From Cafeteria roenbergensis (Eukaryota; Sar; Bigyra; Bicosoecida; Cafeteriaceae): DNA of 64,000 bases. The DNA lies in the NCBI GenBank assembly GCA_008330645.1, contig VLTN01000032.1, positions 248,001 through 312,000 of the forward strand. The letters are read 5' to 3'. Position numbers and translations under genes: made by a program. The first letter of the stretch is position 1. Each line of letters starts with the position of its first letter. Below, in pieces: positions 22,671 through 36,100 of this stretch. The notes beneath the pieces were generated by a model, which saw only the letters and a list, made by a program, of their open reading frames with translations, ran no database searches and had not been told where the DNA came from.

Positions 22671-23885
22671 ATGGCCGCCGCTGCCGGAACCCACGACATC
22701 CAGCTTTACTCCTTGGCCACGCCCAACGGGATCAAGAGTGAGAGGCCCGCCCGGCAACGGGGCAACGCAGAAATGGAGCCGGCCACGCGGCGCTGCCACG
22801 GGCCACGCAGATTTTCCGCAATGCGGCTTTCCGCCCGCTCATTGGCAAGCCGACGGGACCGAGTGTCGCCCGCCGCGCCACGGCCGCGGCTCTCGCCGCC
22901 ACCGGCCGCCTCAACTCTTGCCCCGCGCGCTCGTCGAGGAGTGACCACCCTGCCGCGCTGCCACCGCAGTCGCCTGGATCCTCGAGGAGCTCAAGGCCGC
23001 CGGCAAGATCTCGGGCTACGATGCGCACACCATCAACATCTCTGCGGGCGACCAGGTGAGCAGCGCTGCCCCAGCCCGCCTCGCCGCGACCCCGCTCGTT
23101 GACTTGCGCGGCGGCACCGTGGTTGCAGTTCCTCGGCGTCGCGCCAGCCCGCTCGCCAAGTCCGCCGCTCGGCCCCGTCCTTGCAATGCGCGATGTTCGG
23201 CCCGCAGTTCAAGCCGGAGTTTCTGGCCATCAGCCCGAACAACAAGATCCCTGGCATCACCGACGCCAAGACTGGCGTGACCATCTTCGAGTCGGGCGCT
23301 ATCCTGCAGTACCTTGCTGACACGTACGGCGCGTTCTTCCCCGCCGACGTCAAGGAGCGCGCAGAGGTGAACGCCTGGCTCTTCTGGAGCTGTGCCAGCC
23401 TCTCCCCCATCCTTGGCCAGGTGGGCCACTTCTTCAAGTGAGTGGCGCCGCTCTGCTTGACACAGTCTGCCTTTTGCCATCCACGGGAGTCGCCTCAGCG
23501 CTGAGCATGTGGAACCCCGCCCCGTCAGGCAGCCTCCGCTCGCCCCCCATGCGTTTGGCGACTCTGTCTGGCCGCTGCACACCGCAGGTACTCCAAGGAG
23601 GACGTCCCCTACGCCAAGGCGCGCTTCAGCGAGGAGGCGGCGCGCCTGCTCAAGGTGCTCAACAAGCAGCTCGCGACGTCTGGCAGCGGCTTTGTCTGCA
23701 GCAGCGGCCTCTCCATCGCTGACTTCACCATCGCCCCGTGGATCGAGCGCCTGCACAAGGGTTTGAAGGAGGGCCCCATCGACTGGAGCGCCTACCCCGA
23801 GGTGGTCAAGTACGCCGGCATGGTGGCCGAATTGGAAGCGTACAAGACCGCTTGCGGCGTCACCCCGTTCCCCAAGTCTGCTTGA
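22671..23885 (+). CDS. Glutathione S-transferase, YfcG/YghU (Nu/Ure2-like) type
   Basis: Four exons (22671-22737, 22970-23055, 23208-23437, 23588-23885) give 226 residues; introns are in phases 1, 0 and 2, all GTGAG...GCAG. The thioredoxin-fold N-domain reads IQLYSLATPNGIK|IAWILEEL, then HTINISAGDQ|FKPEFLAISPNNKIPGI with the cis-Pro glutathione-binding turn, and IFESGAILQYLAD, where Glu-Ser contacts the glutathione gamma-glutamyl group. The helical C-domain follows (FSEEAARLLKVLNKQL, LSIADFTIAPW). The TPNG motif and NPNNKIPA-like loop are typical of the bacterial YfcG/YghU disulfide-bond oxidoreductases and yeast Ure2. The likely role is cytosolic glutathione-dependent reduction; no targeting peptide is seen. 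It is tightly spaced after PCIF1 and convergent with the giant gene downstream (215 bp). Confidence 0.93.
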
Positions 23886-24100
23886 GCTGTGTGCGTGAGC
23901 GCGGCGGTTGAATCGCCCAGGCACGTCTGCCACTTCCCATCGCCGCCGAACGCCGCACGCATGGAACAGCTGCTGCCACTTGAGCAACGAGCAGGTGTGC
24001 GGTGAGCAGGCTGCGATAGTACCTGAGGAAGCGAATGGCAGTCGCGCAGCTCCCTAGATTTGAGCAGCAACAAAACAACGGCGCCGAACAAGCACCACAC

Positions 24101-27100
24101 TCAGGACCTTGCGCCGGGTCCTGCCGAGCCGTGCTCCTGCGAAGACGCCAACTGCGCCAGAGCGGCGAGCGTCACGGTGGAGTCAGTCCTGCCGGTCAGG
24201 GCAGCGATGGAGCCGCTGAGCGCGCTTGCCTCCGTGCGAGTCACGCTCAGCCCCACAGCTGCCGCGAGGCTGGCGACTTCGGCCGGGCCTAGGCGGCCGG
24301 AGCGATGCGAGTCGGCAGCGGCGAACAGCTCGTGCAAGGACTCGGAGCTGGCCCTGAGCTTGCATGCGAGTTCGGCCAGCTGCACGTCTCGCCGGCGCGC
24401 CGCTTCGCTGCTGGGGAGAGTGAATACGTCTCGCATGGGCGTGGCCTGCCAGGCGCGTCGGCGCTCGCGGCGCCGAAGCATGACGGTTTCGAAGGTGAGA
24501 AGCCGCTCCTCCGCGGACAGGCCGCTCAGGGCGTCCAAGAGGGTGCATGCGACCCGTTTGTTCACCCAGACCTCGTTGTTCGAAAAGAGGGCTGCTGCTG
24601 CGACGGCCGAGGTCTCGGGCAGCTGCGTCATCACGCCGCCGGAGCCAACCCGCTCGCTCGCGGCGGCCCCCGGGAAGTCAAGCAGCGAGAGCTTGCTGGA
24701 ACGAACAAGCCAGAGGCCGGGGCTGGGCGCCCCGTCGTGGAGCGAAGCCTCCAGCACGCGCGTGTGGAACGCCCGGCGTATGGCCTCCGCCTCGGCAAGT
24801 GACAAAAGGATCCCGGCAGGGCCGGCGCCGGTCGCCCCGCCAATGGTCAGCACAGCGGCAGCCAGCTTGATGCGGAACTCGGGCTCGCCGCTAATGTCCT
24901 GCGGGCACCAGTGGGGCGACGCGAGCACGGCGGCAGGCATTCCGACAGGCGAGGGGCAGGCTCTTCCGGGCTTCCAAGAGCTGAAGCGGTACGAGCCCGC
25001 AACCACGCTCGCGAGGCCATCGCCCGAGCCCACGCGCCCGAGATCGGCGATGCTCCAGCTCTCGGCCATTGGGATTGCGACGTCGGGGGTGTTGAACCAC
25101 TGCGCGAGCTCGGACTCTCGCTCCGCGTCCTCCTCCTGCTCGACCTCCGCCTCCGCCTCCTGCTCCTGGACCATCTCGCTGCCGAGCTCCAGACCAGCCT
25201 CGGCAGCCGCGTCGTCTTCGCCAGAACCGCTCTTGGAGCGCCGCACGATGATTCCTATTCGCTCCTCGTCCTTGGACCTCACGAACCGCGGGTGCTCGCA
25301 CCTGGCGAAATCCGCAGCAGCTGCAAGCCCTCCCCCGTCGCTGCAGGCCGAGGCAGGCTCCGCCAACGGGTCGGGAACGCTGAAGCTGACGGACTCGCGG
25401 AACACTTTCAGTGCGGGCAGGATGGCCTCCCGCACGCCTCGGTTCGCAATCGGCTTTCGAACTTCGCTGGCGATGGGAAGGCCAGGGGTAGCCGCGCAGG
25501 CCGGGTCCACGCCGCCCATGATGGCCTGCATGTCGCGAAAGGCTGAGCGCCGCCACGTGTGGGCCATGTCCTGCTTGCACAGCTGCGAGAACATCAGGCT
25601 CTCGATGCGGATGCTGTTCCGGAGCAGCCAGCCGAAGAGACCCTGCAGCAGGTCCTCGGACGCAAAGGCGCGAGCCCCACGGTTCCGCTGGATGAGCGAC
25701 GCGACCTCGGGTGTCACGAGGAAGTTGACAGTCTGGCCTTTGCCGATGCCGCGCATGCGCCATGCTGCCTGGAACACGTCGCGAAGCGTGTTGTCCTTGC
25801 CGATGGTGAGCAGGGCTCGGGCCGCGGGCGCCTGCTTGATGTCCATGCCAGTGGTGTGGCACTGGTCGTAGATGGTGAGGCGCTTGTCAAAGGGCAGGCC
25901 GCACTCCGAGAGCGGCACCGCTTCGGTGCGGCCACGAATGGCAACCATCTTGGCGTTGGCCTCGTTCAGGAAGACGACCCCGGAGTGCTTGGGCAGGCCC
26001 TCGCGAAGCAGCATCCACGCCGTGTCCTCGTTGGACATGCCAGTGATGAGCGCGCCGCAGTCGATGAGGGCGTGGTATGGCGGGTCCGCTGTCGCAAGCG
26101 CCTTGAGCAGCGCGCGCACAGACCACGCCTGGGAGCCCGCGGCGTCCTTGAACAGCATTCCCGTGGCCACAGTGGTGTCAATGCTGACCACCGACGGGTC
26201 CGTCAGGGTTGAGAGGAACTGGCCCTCCGACCCCGGCTCAAAGTCGCACGACCCCAGCTCCAGCGGGATGAGGTCGTTGGGCGTGCCGGAGAACCCGCAC
26301 CTGCCAGCGAAGAGCATGTCGGTGCCCAGCTCCTGGCCCGACGCGCTAAGCTTTGCCTCGCGGTGGTTGCAGACGAAGGGGAAGACGGTGGTGTTGAGGA
26401 ACCAGCGAGCGGTGGGGGCATGCCTGCCAAGCAGCCGGAAGACGTCCCGCGCTTGCTCGGCGTCGTCCATCTGCAGCAGCTCAAGCTCAGGCACTTCGGG
26501 CTCGCCAAGCGAGGCTTCCCGGAACATTGCGTCGTCAAGCGCGCCCGTGCTTGCCGGCGATGGGATTTGCTCAGCTTGGCGCTGGGCCTTGACAGCGTCA
26601 GCCACGGCGCCAAATTGTTCCCGCCACGCCGCAGCGGACGCACGGCACCAGCGCGACCAGAGCTGCCGTGCGGGCCGCTGGCTGATGGCGCCCACCTGGT
26701 GCGCCATGGCCTGCTTCAAGGTCCGCCCGACCTCGTGAAGGTGGCGCAGCTGCAGCCCCTCGTACGCGTAGGCGAGCGCCGTGAGGCCGATCAGCACGTC
26801 CGGGTGCGCGTGCTCGCTCACGGGGCTGGGGACGTCGAGGCCCACGAATGGGACGGACGTGAGGAGGCGGGTGCGGGACGTCCCTGGCGCCAGGCTGGAC
26901 GCGTGGGCGCCGGTGAGGAGGCCGAACGTGACGCGGTTGATCTTTGTCAGCGCGTGCGGGAGCAGCCCGGTGACCCACTGGCGCGCGAGGGCGACCAGGC
27001 GACGGCCTCGCTCCGGGAGCCCTCTGCAGACGCTCAGGACCGCGGGCGACCGTGGCGTCCGGCTGGCAACAGCAGCGGCGAGCTCGTCGGAGCCGGGCTG

Positions 27101-30100
27101 GGTCGCGCCCTCCCCTGCCACCTGTGCGGGGCCCTTGAGCCACCACGCTGCCCAGTCGGCGAGCGGCCCGACGAGCGTGTCGTGGTAGAAGCGCTGCTCG
27201 AGCAGCACAAGGTGCGGGGACACTTGCAGGGCGTGCTGCGACAGCCCTGCGCGGATCGCCTCCACGAGTCCGGCGATGGGCCCGGCGTCCTCCCCCCCTC
27301 CCTCCGCCAAGGCCGCCAAGGCGTCCTTGCCAGCCGCCGCTCCGGCCGCAGCAGCCGAGGCGCCCGAGCGCGCAGAGGCGGCAGAAGCCCCCTGCGACAC
27401 GGCGGCCGTTGCCGCGTGGACCGCCGCCACCATCGCGACGGGAAGGCTCCAGCGCTCCGGGCGGGGACCGATCAGCACCGTGTCTGAGATGGGGAAGTTG
27501 AGCTCGCTGGTGAGCGGCGAGAACAGCATGTCCACCTCGTCCAGGAGCAGCCTGCCCTGGCCGCGCTCGCCGAAGACATCCAGGGTCTCGGCCATCAACC
27601 CTGCGGCCGCGAAGTGGCGCTCCCGCTCCTTGCTTGGGCGCTCGAGCGTTCGCACCCCGTCCGACCCCATGGCCTTGCCGAGCTCCTCCACGAAGAGGAG
27701 GGCCATCGACTTGAGCGCCGATGCGGTCGTGATGAGCACGCCGCGGTCCCGCCTCGTGGCGGCGATCTTCTCGTACAGCTGGCGCAGGGCGACCGGGTCG
27801 TCGGCGCGGGTGCGGTCAAAGTCGAGCGTCACGACTCGCTTCGGGATGACTTGCGCGAAGATTTCCGACAAGAGCGTCTGCGTCTGGGCCAAGAGAGCCG
27901 AGGGCACAACCTGGGCGACGATGGACTGCCCGTTGGCCATGAACAGGCAGCAAAGGGGGCTGACGCAGGCCGTCTTGCCCATGCCCATGCGAGCCTGGGT
28001 GATGCGGGAGACCGCCTTGCCGCGCACGCCCTTGCCGCCGACCAGAGCTTCCTTGGCGTCGCCGATCGCGATGCCTGCTCCTGCCATGTCGTCCAGGTCC
28101 AGGTCGATGTCCAGCCCCTCCTCCCCGATCTCGAGCTCCATGTCGTCGTCATCGTCGTTCTCTGTGTCCACGTTGGGGGTCGTTGCCTTGTCGACGTCTT
28201 CCGGCAGGCCGAGGACGTCGACACCCATCTCCCGGACAAACTGGGTGACAATCTCCACCTGCTCTCGGCGCAGCAGCCACCCGTTGAGGAACTCGAACAC
28301 GAGGAACCGGGGGTCCAGCCGCGCCTCATCGGCGTCGCCCGGCATTGTGAACGACGTCGAGGTCTGGAAAGCGCGCTCGGCCGCGCCGAGGGTGCCTCCC
28401 AGAGTCGATGCGTAGTGCCTGCGAGCAACGAGCGAGCTGGCAAGGGCTGCCCCGGCGCGGATGACCGCGCCGTGCTCGATTTCGCCCGGGGTCGTGCTGC
28501 TTGCTCGGATCGCCCGGAGCTGGCTCAGCAGGCGGAGGCTCTGTCCGAGGCAGAAGGAGCACTGCGACGCGCGGTTGGCCCTGAGCATCATGGCGCCGGC
28601 CGCTTCCACCGCCGATCGGGCGCGGTTGGGCGCGAGCATCGGGTTGGCGTTGGTCAGGTCGGCCTCGCGCGAGGCAGAGAGCGACGCCGCGAGCAGCATG
28701 TCGTCCGACACCGGGGCCCGGTGGCCCGCCAGGCGCTCCAAGGAGGTGAGCACGCACGCGTCGGCCGACCGCTCGTCAGCCAGCGCGCTGGGCGCCGCGG
28801 CCAGGCTGGCTGCAGTGTCACTCGTGGACAAGGGCTTGCCCAGCGCCGCGCTGGCGAGCCTCAACGCCGATGCCGCAGCCTCTCCTGCCGACAGGCCGTT
28901 TGCGACGGCGAGAACCGCCGGCACGCCAACGCGGACGGCGCTCACTTCTGCGCTGAAAAGCGCCTGCAGGTGCTTGGCAAGCGCGTCGAGGTCGCCGATG
29001 GCCGCTTCGAGAAAGGCTGCGTCCGCCATCTCGGCTCGCGTCGGCAGCCGCCACCGCTGCTCGCCTCCCGGAAGCACGAGGCACCGCAGCTGCTCCTCCG
29101 TTCCCGACTTGACCCGAGCGTGCCAGTCCCCGCAAGAGGCCTCCAGCCGGCCCCGCATGGAGCTGGCGACGAAGGAGGCGGGCATGGGCTCACCGCCGGC
29201 TGGCGCCGCCTCGAACGGCAGCCCGGGGGCAGGCAGGGGCACGCCTCGCTCCTCTGCCGTCAGAGCCACCACCATTCCGTGGCCTCGCTCAGCCGATACC
29301 TCGCACATGAGCGGGAACAGCGGGCGGCCACCGAAGGCAGCGACGTCCTCCTTCGTGACTGCCGCGGCCGCCAGCGCAACCCCTGCGGGGTCCAGCGCAC
29401 CGCGAGCGGCCTGCTGGGCTGCCCGCACGATGCGCGAGGCAGGGGCTTCCTTCTCGGCCTCGCCCCGAGCGAGCGTGCCGCAGAGGATGAGCGGCTCAAG
29501 CGGTGTGGTGCCCGAGATGGGTGGGGGCTGGGGGGGCGCCATGTCCGGTGTCACCATCACGGCTTGCGTCGGGCTGGGCAGCAGCTGAGCCCGGCGATCA
29601 ACCACAAAGGCGCCCTGCCCCCCGCATGCTGTGTATGCGGCCAGCACCTTGGCGGATACCTCCCTGACATAGTTGACCGAGTTGACGGTGGCCGACGTGA
29701 TGTGATCATCCCAGAAGGTGGGGAAGCCAGAGTGCTCCCCCGCGAGCGTCGCTCGCGTGCCGGTGGCGTTGACTTGCGATGCTGCAAACGCCATCAAGAA
29801 TGGGAACGACCTGCCTTCGCTGTGGCGGCCATACCCAGCGGCCAGTGAGTGAGAGGCAAGGATGATGCGAGCCACAACCGGTGCGAACCGGCGCCCAGCG
29901 TTGTGGCCGCAACCCAGGTCAAACGTCGTATCCCCCACCGAGAGTCGGATGAGCGTTTTCAGCATGTCTCGGGGGTGGTTGGTCATGACGCCAGCGAGCC
30001 ACTTCTGGCCCTCCGAGTCGTCCAGACTCGTCAGCCGCTTCCTCTCGAAAATGAGCTCGTCCCAGTACTCCGACTTGCGGCAGATCTGGTCCAGCTCTGA

Positions 30101-33100
30101 TTCGGGCACGGGCCTGGCCGCCCTCAGGCATTTGAGGTTCTTCTCGATGATCTGCTCGACGTCAGACACAGTCGACTCGAGCCTGCTTGCCACCTGAACT
30201 CGAGAGCTGCTCGCCAGCTTCGTGGTCGCGCCCTTGGTGAAGCCTCGGTGCATGGCGATGTCGACCTCGTTTCCCTTGGTCATCTCCAGGAGCGAAGCAG
30301 CTTGTTCGTGGGTCAGCTGGCACATGCTGCGCACGTGCTCGCGCAGGCCGAGCACCTTGGCGACCTCATTGGCAAGGACCCAGGGAAACCGGATCGAGCG
30401 CACGTACCGCAGGCACAGACAAAGCTGGCACCGAATGGCCGCCATGTCGGGAGTCTTGTCTCGCTGGAACCGACCGAGCTCGGTCAGGAGGAACTGCTCT
30501 GTCCCTGACAGCGGCTTGTCGGTGTCCACGGACCGCAGGACGCGCGACGCGCGAGAATAGTGCCGATGAGCGACCAGACACTGCACCAGGTAGAGGGCTG
30601 CTGCCAGTGAAGGGACTCGCAGGAAGCCCTCCGACACCGAGACGCTGAGGAGGAACGTCTTGCGCGCGCAGGACCAGGTCCACTTGGAGGTTCCGCGGGC
30701 CTGCGCCACAAATGTTGAGAACGGCGCGTCGGCGACGAACTGCTGGATCAGCGGGTGCGAAGGAACGAGCAAGTGCGCTGACCCGTCGCCGCCCCTGAGC
30801 ACGAGCGCGTGCGGCAGGCCGGCCAAGAGCCCCAGAGGCCGAACGCCGACCGTGGTTTCCTCTTCAACTTGCTGCGCGGGCCGCACTGGGTGAGTGCCGG
30901 CGTCGGCGTCCCAGCCGGCGACCAGGCCCTCGTCCTCATTCAGGAACAGCCCGTCGCGGTCCGAGACGAAGAAGCGGACTCCCCCAGGAGATGCCTTCGA
31001 CGGCCTGGCCTCAAGCGATGTTTCGAGCCGCGGCAGTTCGACGGCCCAGAGCGAACGCGCGCCGCCGCTGAGCACCGCCGGCGCGGTTGACGACTCGGCA
31101 AGCCCGCGCTCCTCCTCGCTCAGGAGCGACCACGCCAGCGCATGGCTTGCGGACTCGGCACGCACGACCGAGTCGCGCAGGCTCGCGAGCGCAGTGCCCG
31201 CCGTCAAGTCCGACATGTCATGCAACAGCCTGGCCGGGCCGGGCGAGTGAGGGGGCTCACTGAGCGCTGCGTGGTCGCGCCCAAACAGGGCCCGGGCCGC
31301 CGCCCCCACTGGCCCGGGAGTCCGCATCCCGTGGTACAAGTGGTGCAGTGTGATCTGCAACCCGGGCCAGCGCGCTCCAGAGGCAGCTCTTGCGCTGGCA
31401 GCCGCGGCAGCCGCGGCGCCGCTGGCTGCGGAGCCGACCTCCGTGCCCACCACTCGGGCGATGACCATCACACGGCAGGCACCGGCTGTTCCGTCTTCCG
31501 TTGCTGCTCCTTCAGGCTCCGAGTCGGGCTCGTCACCGCCTGCGCCTGCGTTCGCCCGCGCAGGTACTGGCTCTCCGAGAAGCGTGGTGCCGCCGTCCGC
31601 CTCCTTTCGCAGCCACCACATGAGAGGCAGGTCCAGCAGGGCCCCTGGCAGAACGCCTCGCAGCATGTACACCGGAACGAACAGTGCCCGCGTCGCCGGC
31701 TCGGGAGGAATGCCCGGGTCGGCCTCGATGCGCGCAGCCGACACGGCCACGGTGGCCTCCGAAGGCTCTGAACGAGTCCGGTACACGGCAATCGAGGAGC
31801 CAAACCCCGAGACGCGGGTGATGTCTCCGCCGCGGAACATGCGCGGCGCCGGCGGCGCAGTCGACAGCGCGTACTCGAGCGGCTGCGTGGCGTGGTTGCC
31901 GCAAAAGAGCGATCGTCGGACGTCGCTGCAGTAAATCGGGCGCCGAAACACTCGCCTAGCAAACTCGTCCAGACAGAACACCTCCGCCCAGCCGATGCCG
32001 CCTGTTCCCGCCCCGGCAGCGCACGTGGACTTGTGCAGCACGATCTCCAGTTGGGTCGACGACTCTGGCTGGGAGCAGAGCAATGAAATGCTGGAGGCAT
32101 CTGCGAGCGACTCAACGTCGCTTGGGGCGAAGATGGACATGGTCCGGAGCGCCAGTTGGGCGCGTGCTGCCCGCTCCGCAATGGCCTCCTTGTGGGGCTC
32201 GAGCTTCTCCGCGTCGCACTTTGGAATCGTCGCTGCCTCCCTAAATTCGCCGATGACGCACTCGTCCAACACCTCCGCGGCCCAAGGCAGTGCAGAGCGG
32301 AACGACCCTTGCAACGCTCCGCCAGAAAACACCTTGCGGGTGTGCTTCACGCCGAGCCACTCAAGGTCGCCCTTCCCGCCGGCAGGATAGCCAGATGCCT
32401 GCAGCAGCTCGAGGCACGGGGTGGACTGGTCGCCCGCTTTGCCCGACGACGACTCGTCGCTCGGAGGGGTCCAGTGCTCCACCTCAAGGCTCCCATAGGC
32501 TGCCAGGGAAGGGCTCCCGAGGATGGACAGCCGGGTGCAGTTCTCTTGCCTGGCCACGACGGTGCAGTATGGCACCTCGCCGCGGCCGAAAAACAGCTTG
32601 AATACGCCGTGGTGGGCCGTTGTCTCTGGCACGGGTTGGACGGCCGAGCCCGAGGTCGAGCGCAGCTCGAACGTCTGCGCCAGGAACAGTAGGTGTCCAC
32701 CCGCGCCTTGGTACACGCCCATCTCCAGGTCGTCCTTCGGGCGACTGCCGCACGGCAAGGACTCGCCAGCGTCCCAGTTAGAGCTGTCATTTTGCTGCAC
32801 AATGCGAAGGGCCATCGTGAGAGCTTCTGACCGCTGTGACGGGGTCGCCGATGCAAGCCACGTCACCAGTCGGTTCCGAAAGGTGAACGTCATCTCGGCG
32901 ACGTTGTGCTCCGTCATGCGAATCCCGCCGGCAGCGCGCATCCACGGCGGCTCCAGGCCCGGGGGGACTGCGGCACGCTGGCCAGGAGTCCTGCCTGCAA
33001 GGAGCGGTTTCGGAGCCCTGGCTCGCCATTTGGACATTGTGAAAGGCTTGCCTGCCTGGGCTCCGAACGAGTGCAGAACTCGGGCCAGCGCGACACTGCC

Positions 33101-36100
33101 CAGCACGTCAGCAATGGCCTGGCTGGTCAGCTCGCCTGGAAGGAGCGACAGCCGAAGCAGAGCAACGTGCAGGCGGATGGCGAGCAGGTTCTCTGTCCAG
33201 AACTTGGCTTGGGCTCTGGCCCTGTGGGCCTCCAGCGCCGGCTCAAGGTCCGAAGCCACCACGAGCAGGACCTTCGTGCGCTCTGCTGCCAGGCCCGCGT
33301 GGTGGGACCTGGCTGCTCCGGTGCTGCAGACGGACTCGTGCCCGAGGTCTGGCGAGCCGTCCTGCAGGACGGCAGTCGCAGTCTGGAGCACTCGCGCGGT
33401 CAAGCGGGCGATGAACAGCAGCGTGATGAAGAAGGTGTTGCCGGAGCCAGCGCCGCAAAGCTTCGACGCTGCCTTGATCAGCCGGGAGAGGGCGCCAAGC
33501 GTCGACGCAGGGCAGTGCCGCAGCTCATACCAGAGCGGGCCCCGAGGCGTCGCCAGAAGCGCGGGCGACGACGCAGGCGCAGCTGTCACTGGCAGGGGCT
33601 CGCCGTGCGAGGCTGGCTTGACTGCCAGGTCGCGAAGTTCGAACACAGCGTTCCAGAGGAGCTGGCGCAAGTCTGCGTCGAAGAGCGCTCCGACGAGGCT
33701 GTCGCCGAAAAAGTCCAGGGCAAGAGGGACACGCAGCGTTTCCGTCGTGAGAAGCGCAAGCAGCCTTTCGGACTCGTCTGGAGTCAGGACGTCGCCAAAT
33801 GAATCGAGCCGCACGGCCAGCATGACGTCGTCCTCGTCTGCGGGAGCTTGCGGTCCGCCGCGAGCAGCCACTCCGTGCATCCTCGGGTCGCAGGGCGACA
33901 GCGGGACACTGCGCAACAGCGGAATATCCTTTGACGTCAGGCTGAGCGACCCAACGCTCAGGGTGACGTCGCACACCTTGAGGTCCTTATCGAACTTGAG
34001 CGCGCAGGCCGTGCCAGGCGCGCTCGCAAGCTCGTCGCAAGGAGGGCAAACTTTGGCGTGATCGGCAGGCTCCAGGCAAACCTGCAGCAGAATGTTGGTC
34101 GAGAGACCAAGGCCAAATTCTGCACCAGAGAGTTCCATGAGCAAGCGAGAACGCGCCACCAGAGGAGGCACGCCCGCACGAGTGAGGGTGGCTGACTTCA
34201 TCAGCTCCCTGGCTTCCTGGAGGCTGGCGTCGCTGACGACGGGGTACTCCTCGCACCGAGCGGCTGCCTCGGCTTCCACGAGCAGCGGGGCATCGCTCTC
34301 CACGCGGATGGACTTGCTCGCCTGCGTCCTGAAGTCGCAATAGAGGGCGATGCCGACCTTGTGCTCGGCCGCTGCTACGCTCGAGGTGGGGGGACAAGTG
34401 GCAGCGTGCGGCGCGGCGCCGCTGACCCGCCCCCGGGAGCTTGCGGCTGCCGCTGCGCCGGCGCCGGCGCCGGCGCCGGCGCTTGGGTCGGAGTCGAGGC
34501 CGAGCATTGCCAGGGCGCAGTCGCGCGTGACGATGGCGTCGTACTCGCACACCCGCCTGCGGGCCTCCCCGAGACCGGGGCGACTTGCCTCGAGTGCGGC
34601 CGTCGCCTCGGCGAGCGTGGCACCTGCGGGAGTGACAAACGCCAGCCGAGCGGGCTTGTCTGGCCCGGCGGCCGGGCCCGTCTCCCGACTGGCGCCGTCG
34701 ACCTGGTCCAGCACCTTCCGGCTTACAGTCCCCCTGAGCCGCGAAGAGAGGAAGCCGCCGTCGCACGGGGCGGCGTAGCGCAGGCAGGCGTCGAGCAGCT
34801 GGGCGGCCGCAATGACGGTCAGGTTTCGCATGGCGATGCCTTGGCCTTCGAGGTTGGGAGATGCCCGCCAGAGCGCTAGCACCAAGCACATCACCTCGTG
34901 GGCGTCCTTGGCCAGCAGGGAAGCAGCGTCCTTGGTCATCACGCCGCGCGAAAAGGCCGCGGACCCAACAGGAACACCGGCCCAGCACGCCTCGGCAGAC
35001 CCGTCCCCCGCCACGGCAGGCAGGCCAAGAGCGGCTCGCTTGAGGGCAAGGCCCGTGGGCAGCTTGCAGCACACGACGTCGAAGAGCACCTCCATCGCCA
35101 GCTGCTTGCCGGCGGCCGGGGTCACCCCTCCGCTCCCGGCTGCCAGCATGTTGGCAAGCGCGATGGCGTTTGCAAGGGTCCCATGCAGGCCGCCGGTGCT
35201 TGCCCGGAACTCCACGCCGGCCATGACGTTCGACAGGACCAGGTTGGCGTCGGACTCGACGGCAGCCTCGCCGCCGCAGAAGTCGTCGAACTTGGGGTCG
35301 AACGTGAGCAGCTTGGCGGCGCTCCCTGCAAGCACGGGGCTCCACAACACCTTTCCGGGGGGCGCTCGGCCCGCAGTGGCGTCGCCGGCGTCCGAAATGA
35401 ACCGGACTGGGGGCGGCCCAGTGTCCGCCCAGCCGGCGATGACGCAGCTCGGAAGCAGTTTCTCCTCGAACTCGCTGAGGGTGTGCTCGATCCACCCGGC
35501 CTCGGACGAGGTCAGGTGCCCTCGGCGCACGGCCTTGAGCGTGTGGTGGGCGGTTTGGTGCAGGCCCACTCGAAGGAGCATCAGGTCAGACTGGCTGAGG
35601 GCGGCGGGCCCGAGGTGCACTGGGCAGTTGCCGAGCGTCTCGACCGAGTGCTTTGCCGCGAGCACGAACATGAGCCGCAAGTAGACCGTGGTCCGCTTCA
35701 CCTCCTCGTACGACGCGCCTCGCGAGCGAAGGAAGTACTTGAACGAGATGAGGACGCACCGGAAATAGCACACCCCCGCCCGCTGCGGGGTCATCCAGTC
35801 CCCGTCGAGCGCGTCGTCGTCGACGCAAAAAGTCGGGGCAAGCGCGGTCACCTGGTCGGTTTGGAGGAGGCTGCCCAGGAAGGCGGCGTACCACACTTGG
35901 GGTGTATGGCCCTTGCTTGGGTGGTGGTACAGCTGTCTGTTCACCCAGAGGATGGCGGTGTCGGTCGCCCGCTCGGCGGGAATCTTGGAGAATCGCATGA
36001 CCGACTTGAAGACTTCGCCTCGGGCGTCCTTGCGCTGCGGGTGATGCTCGAGCCCTTCTCCTGAGTTGATGACGACGAAGTCAAAGTCGCCGTCCTCACG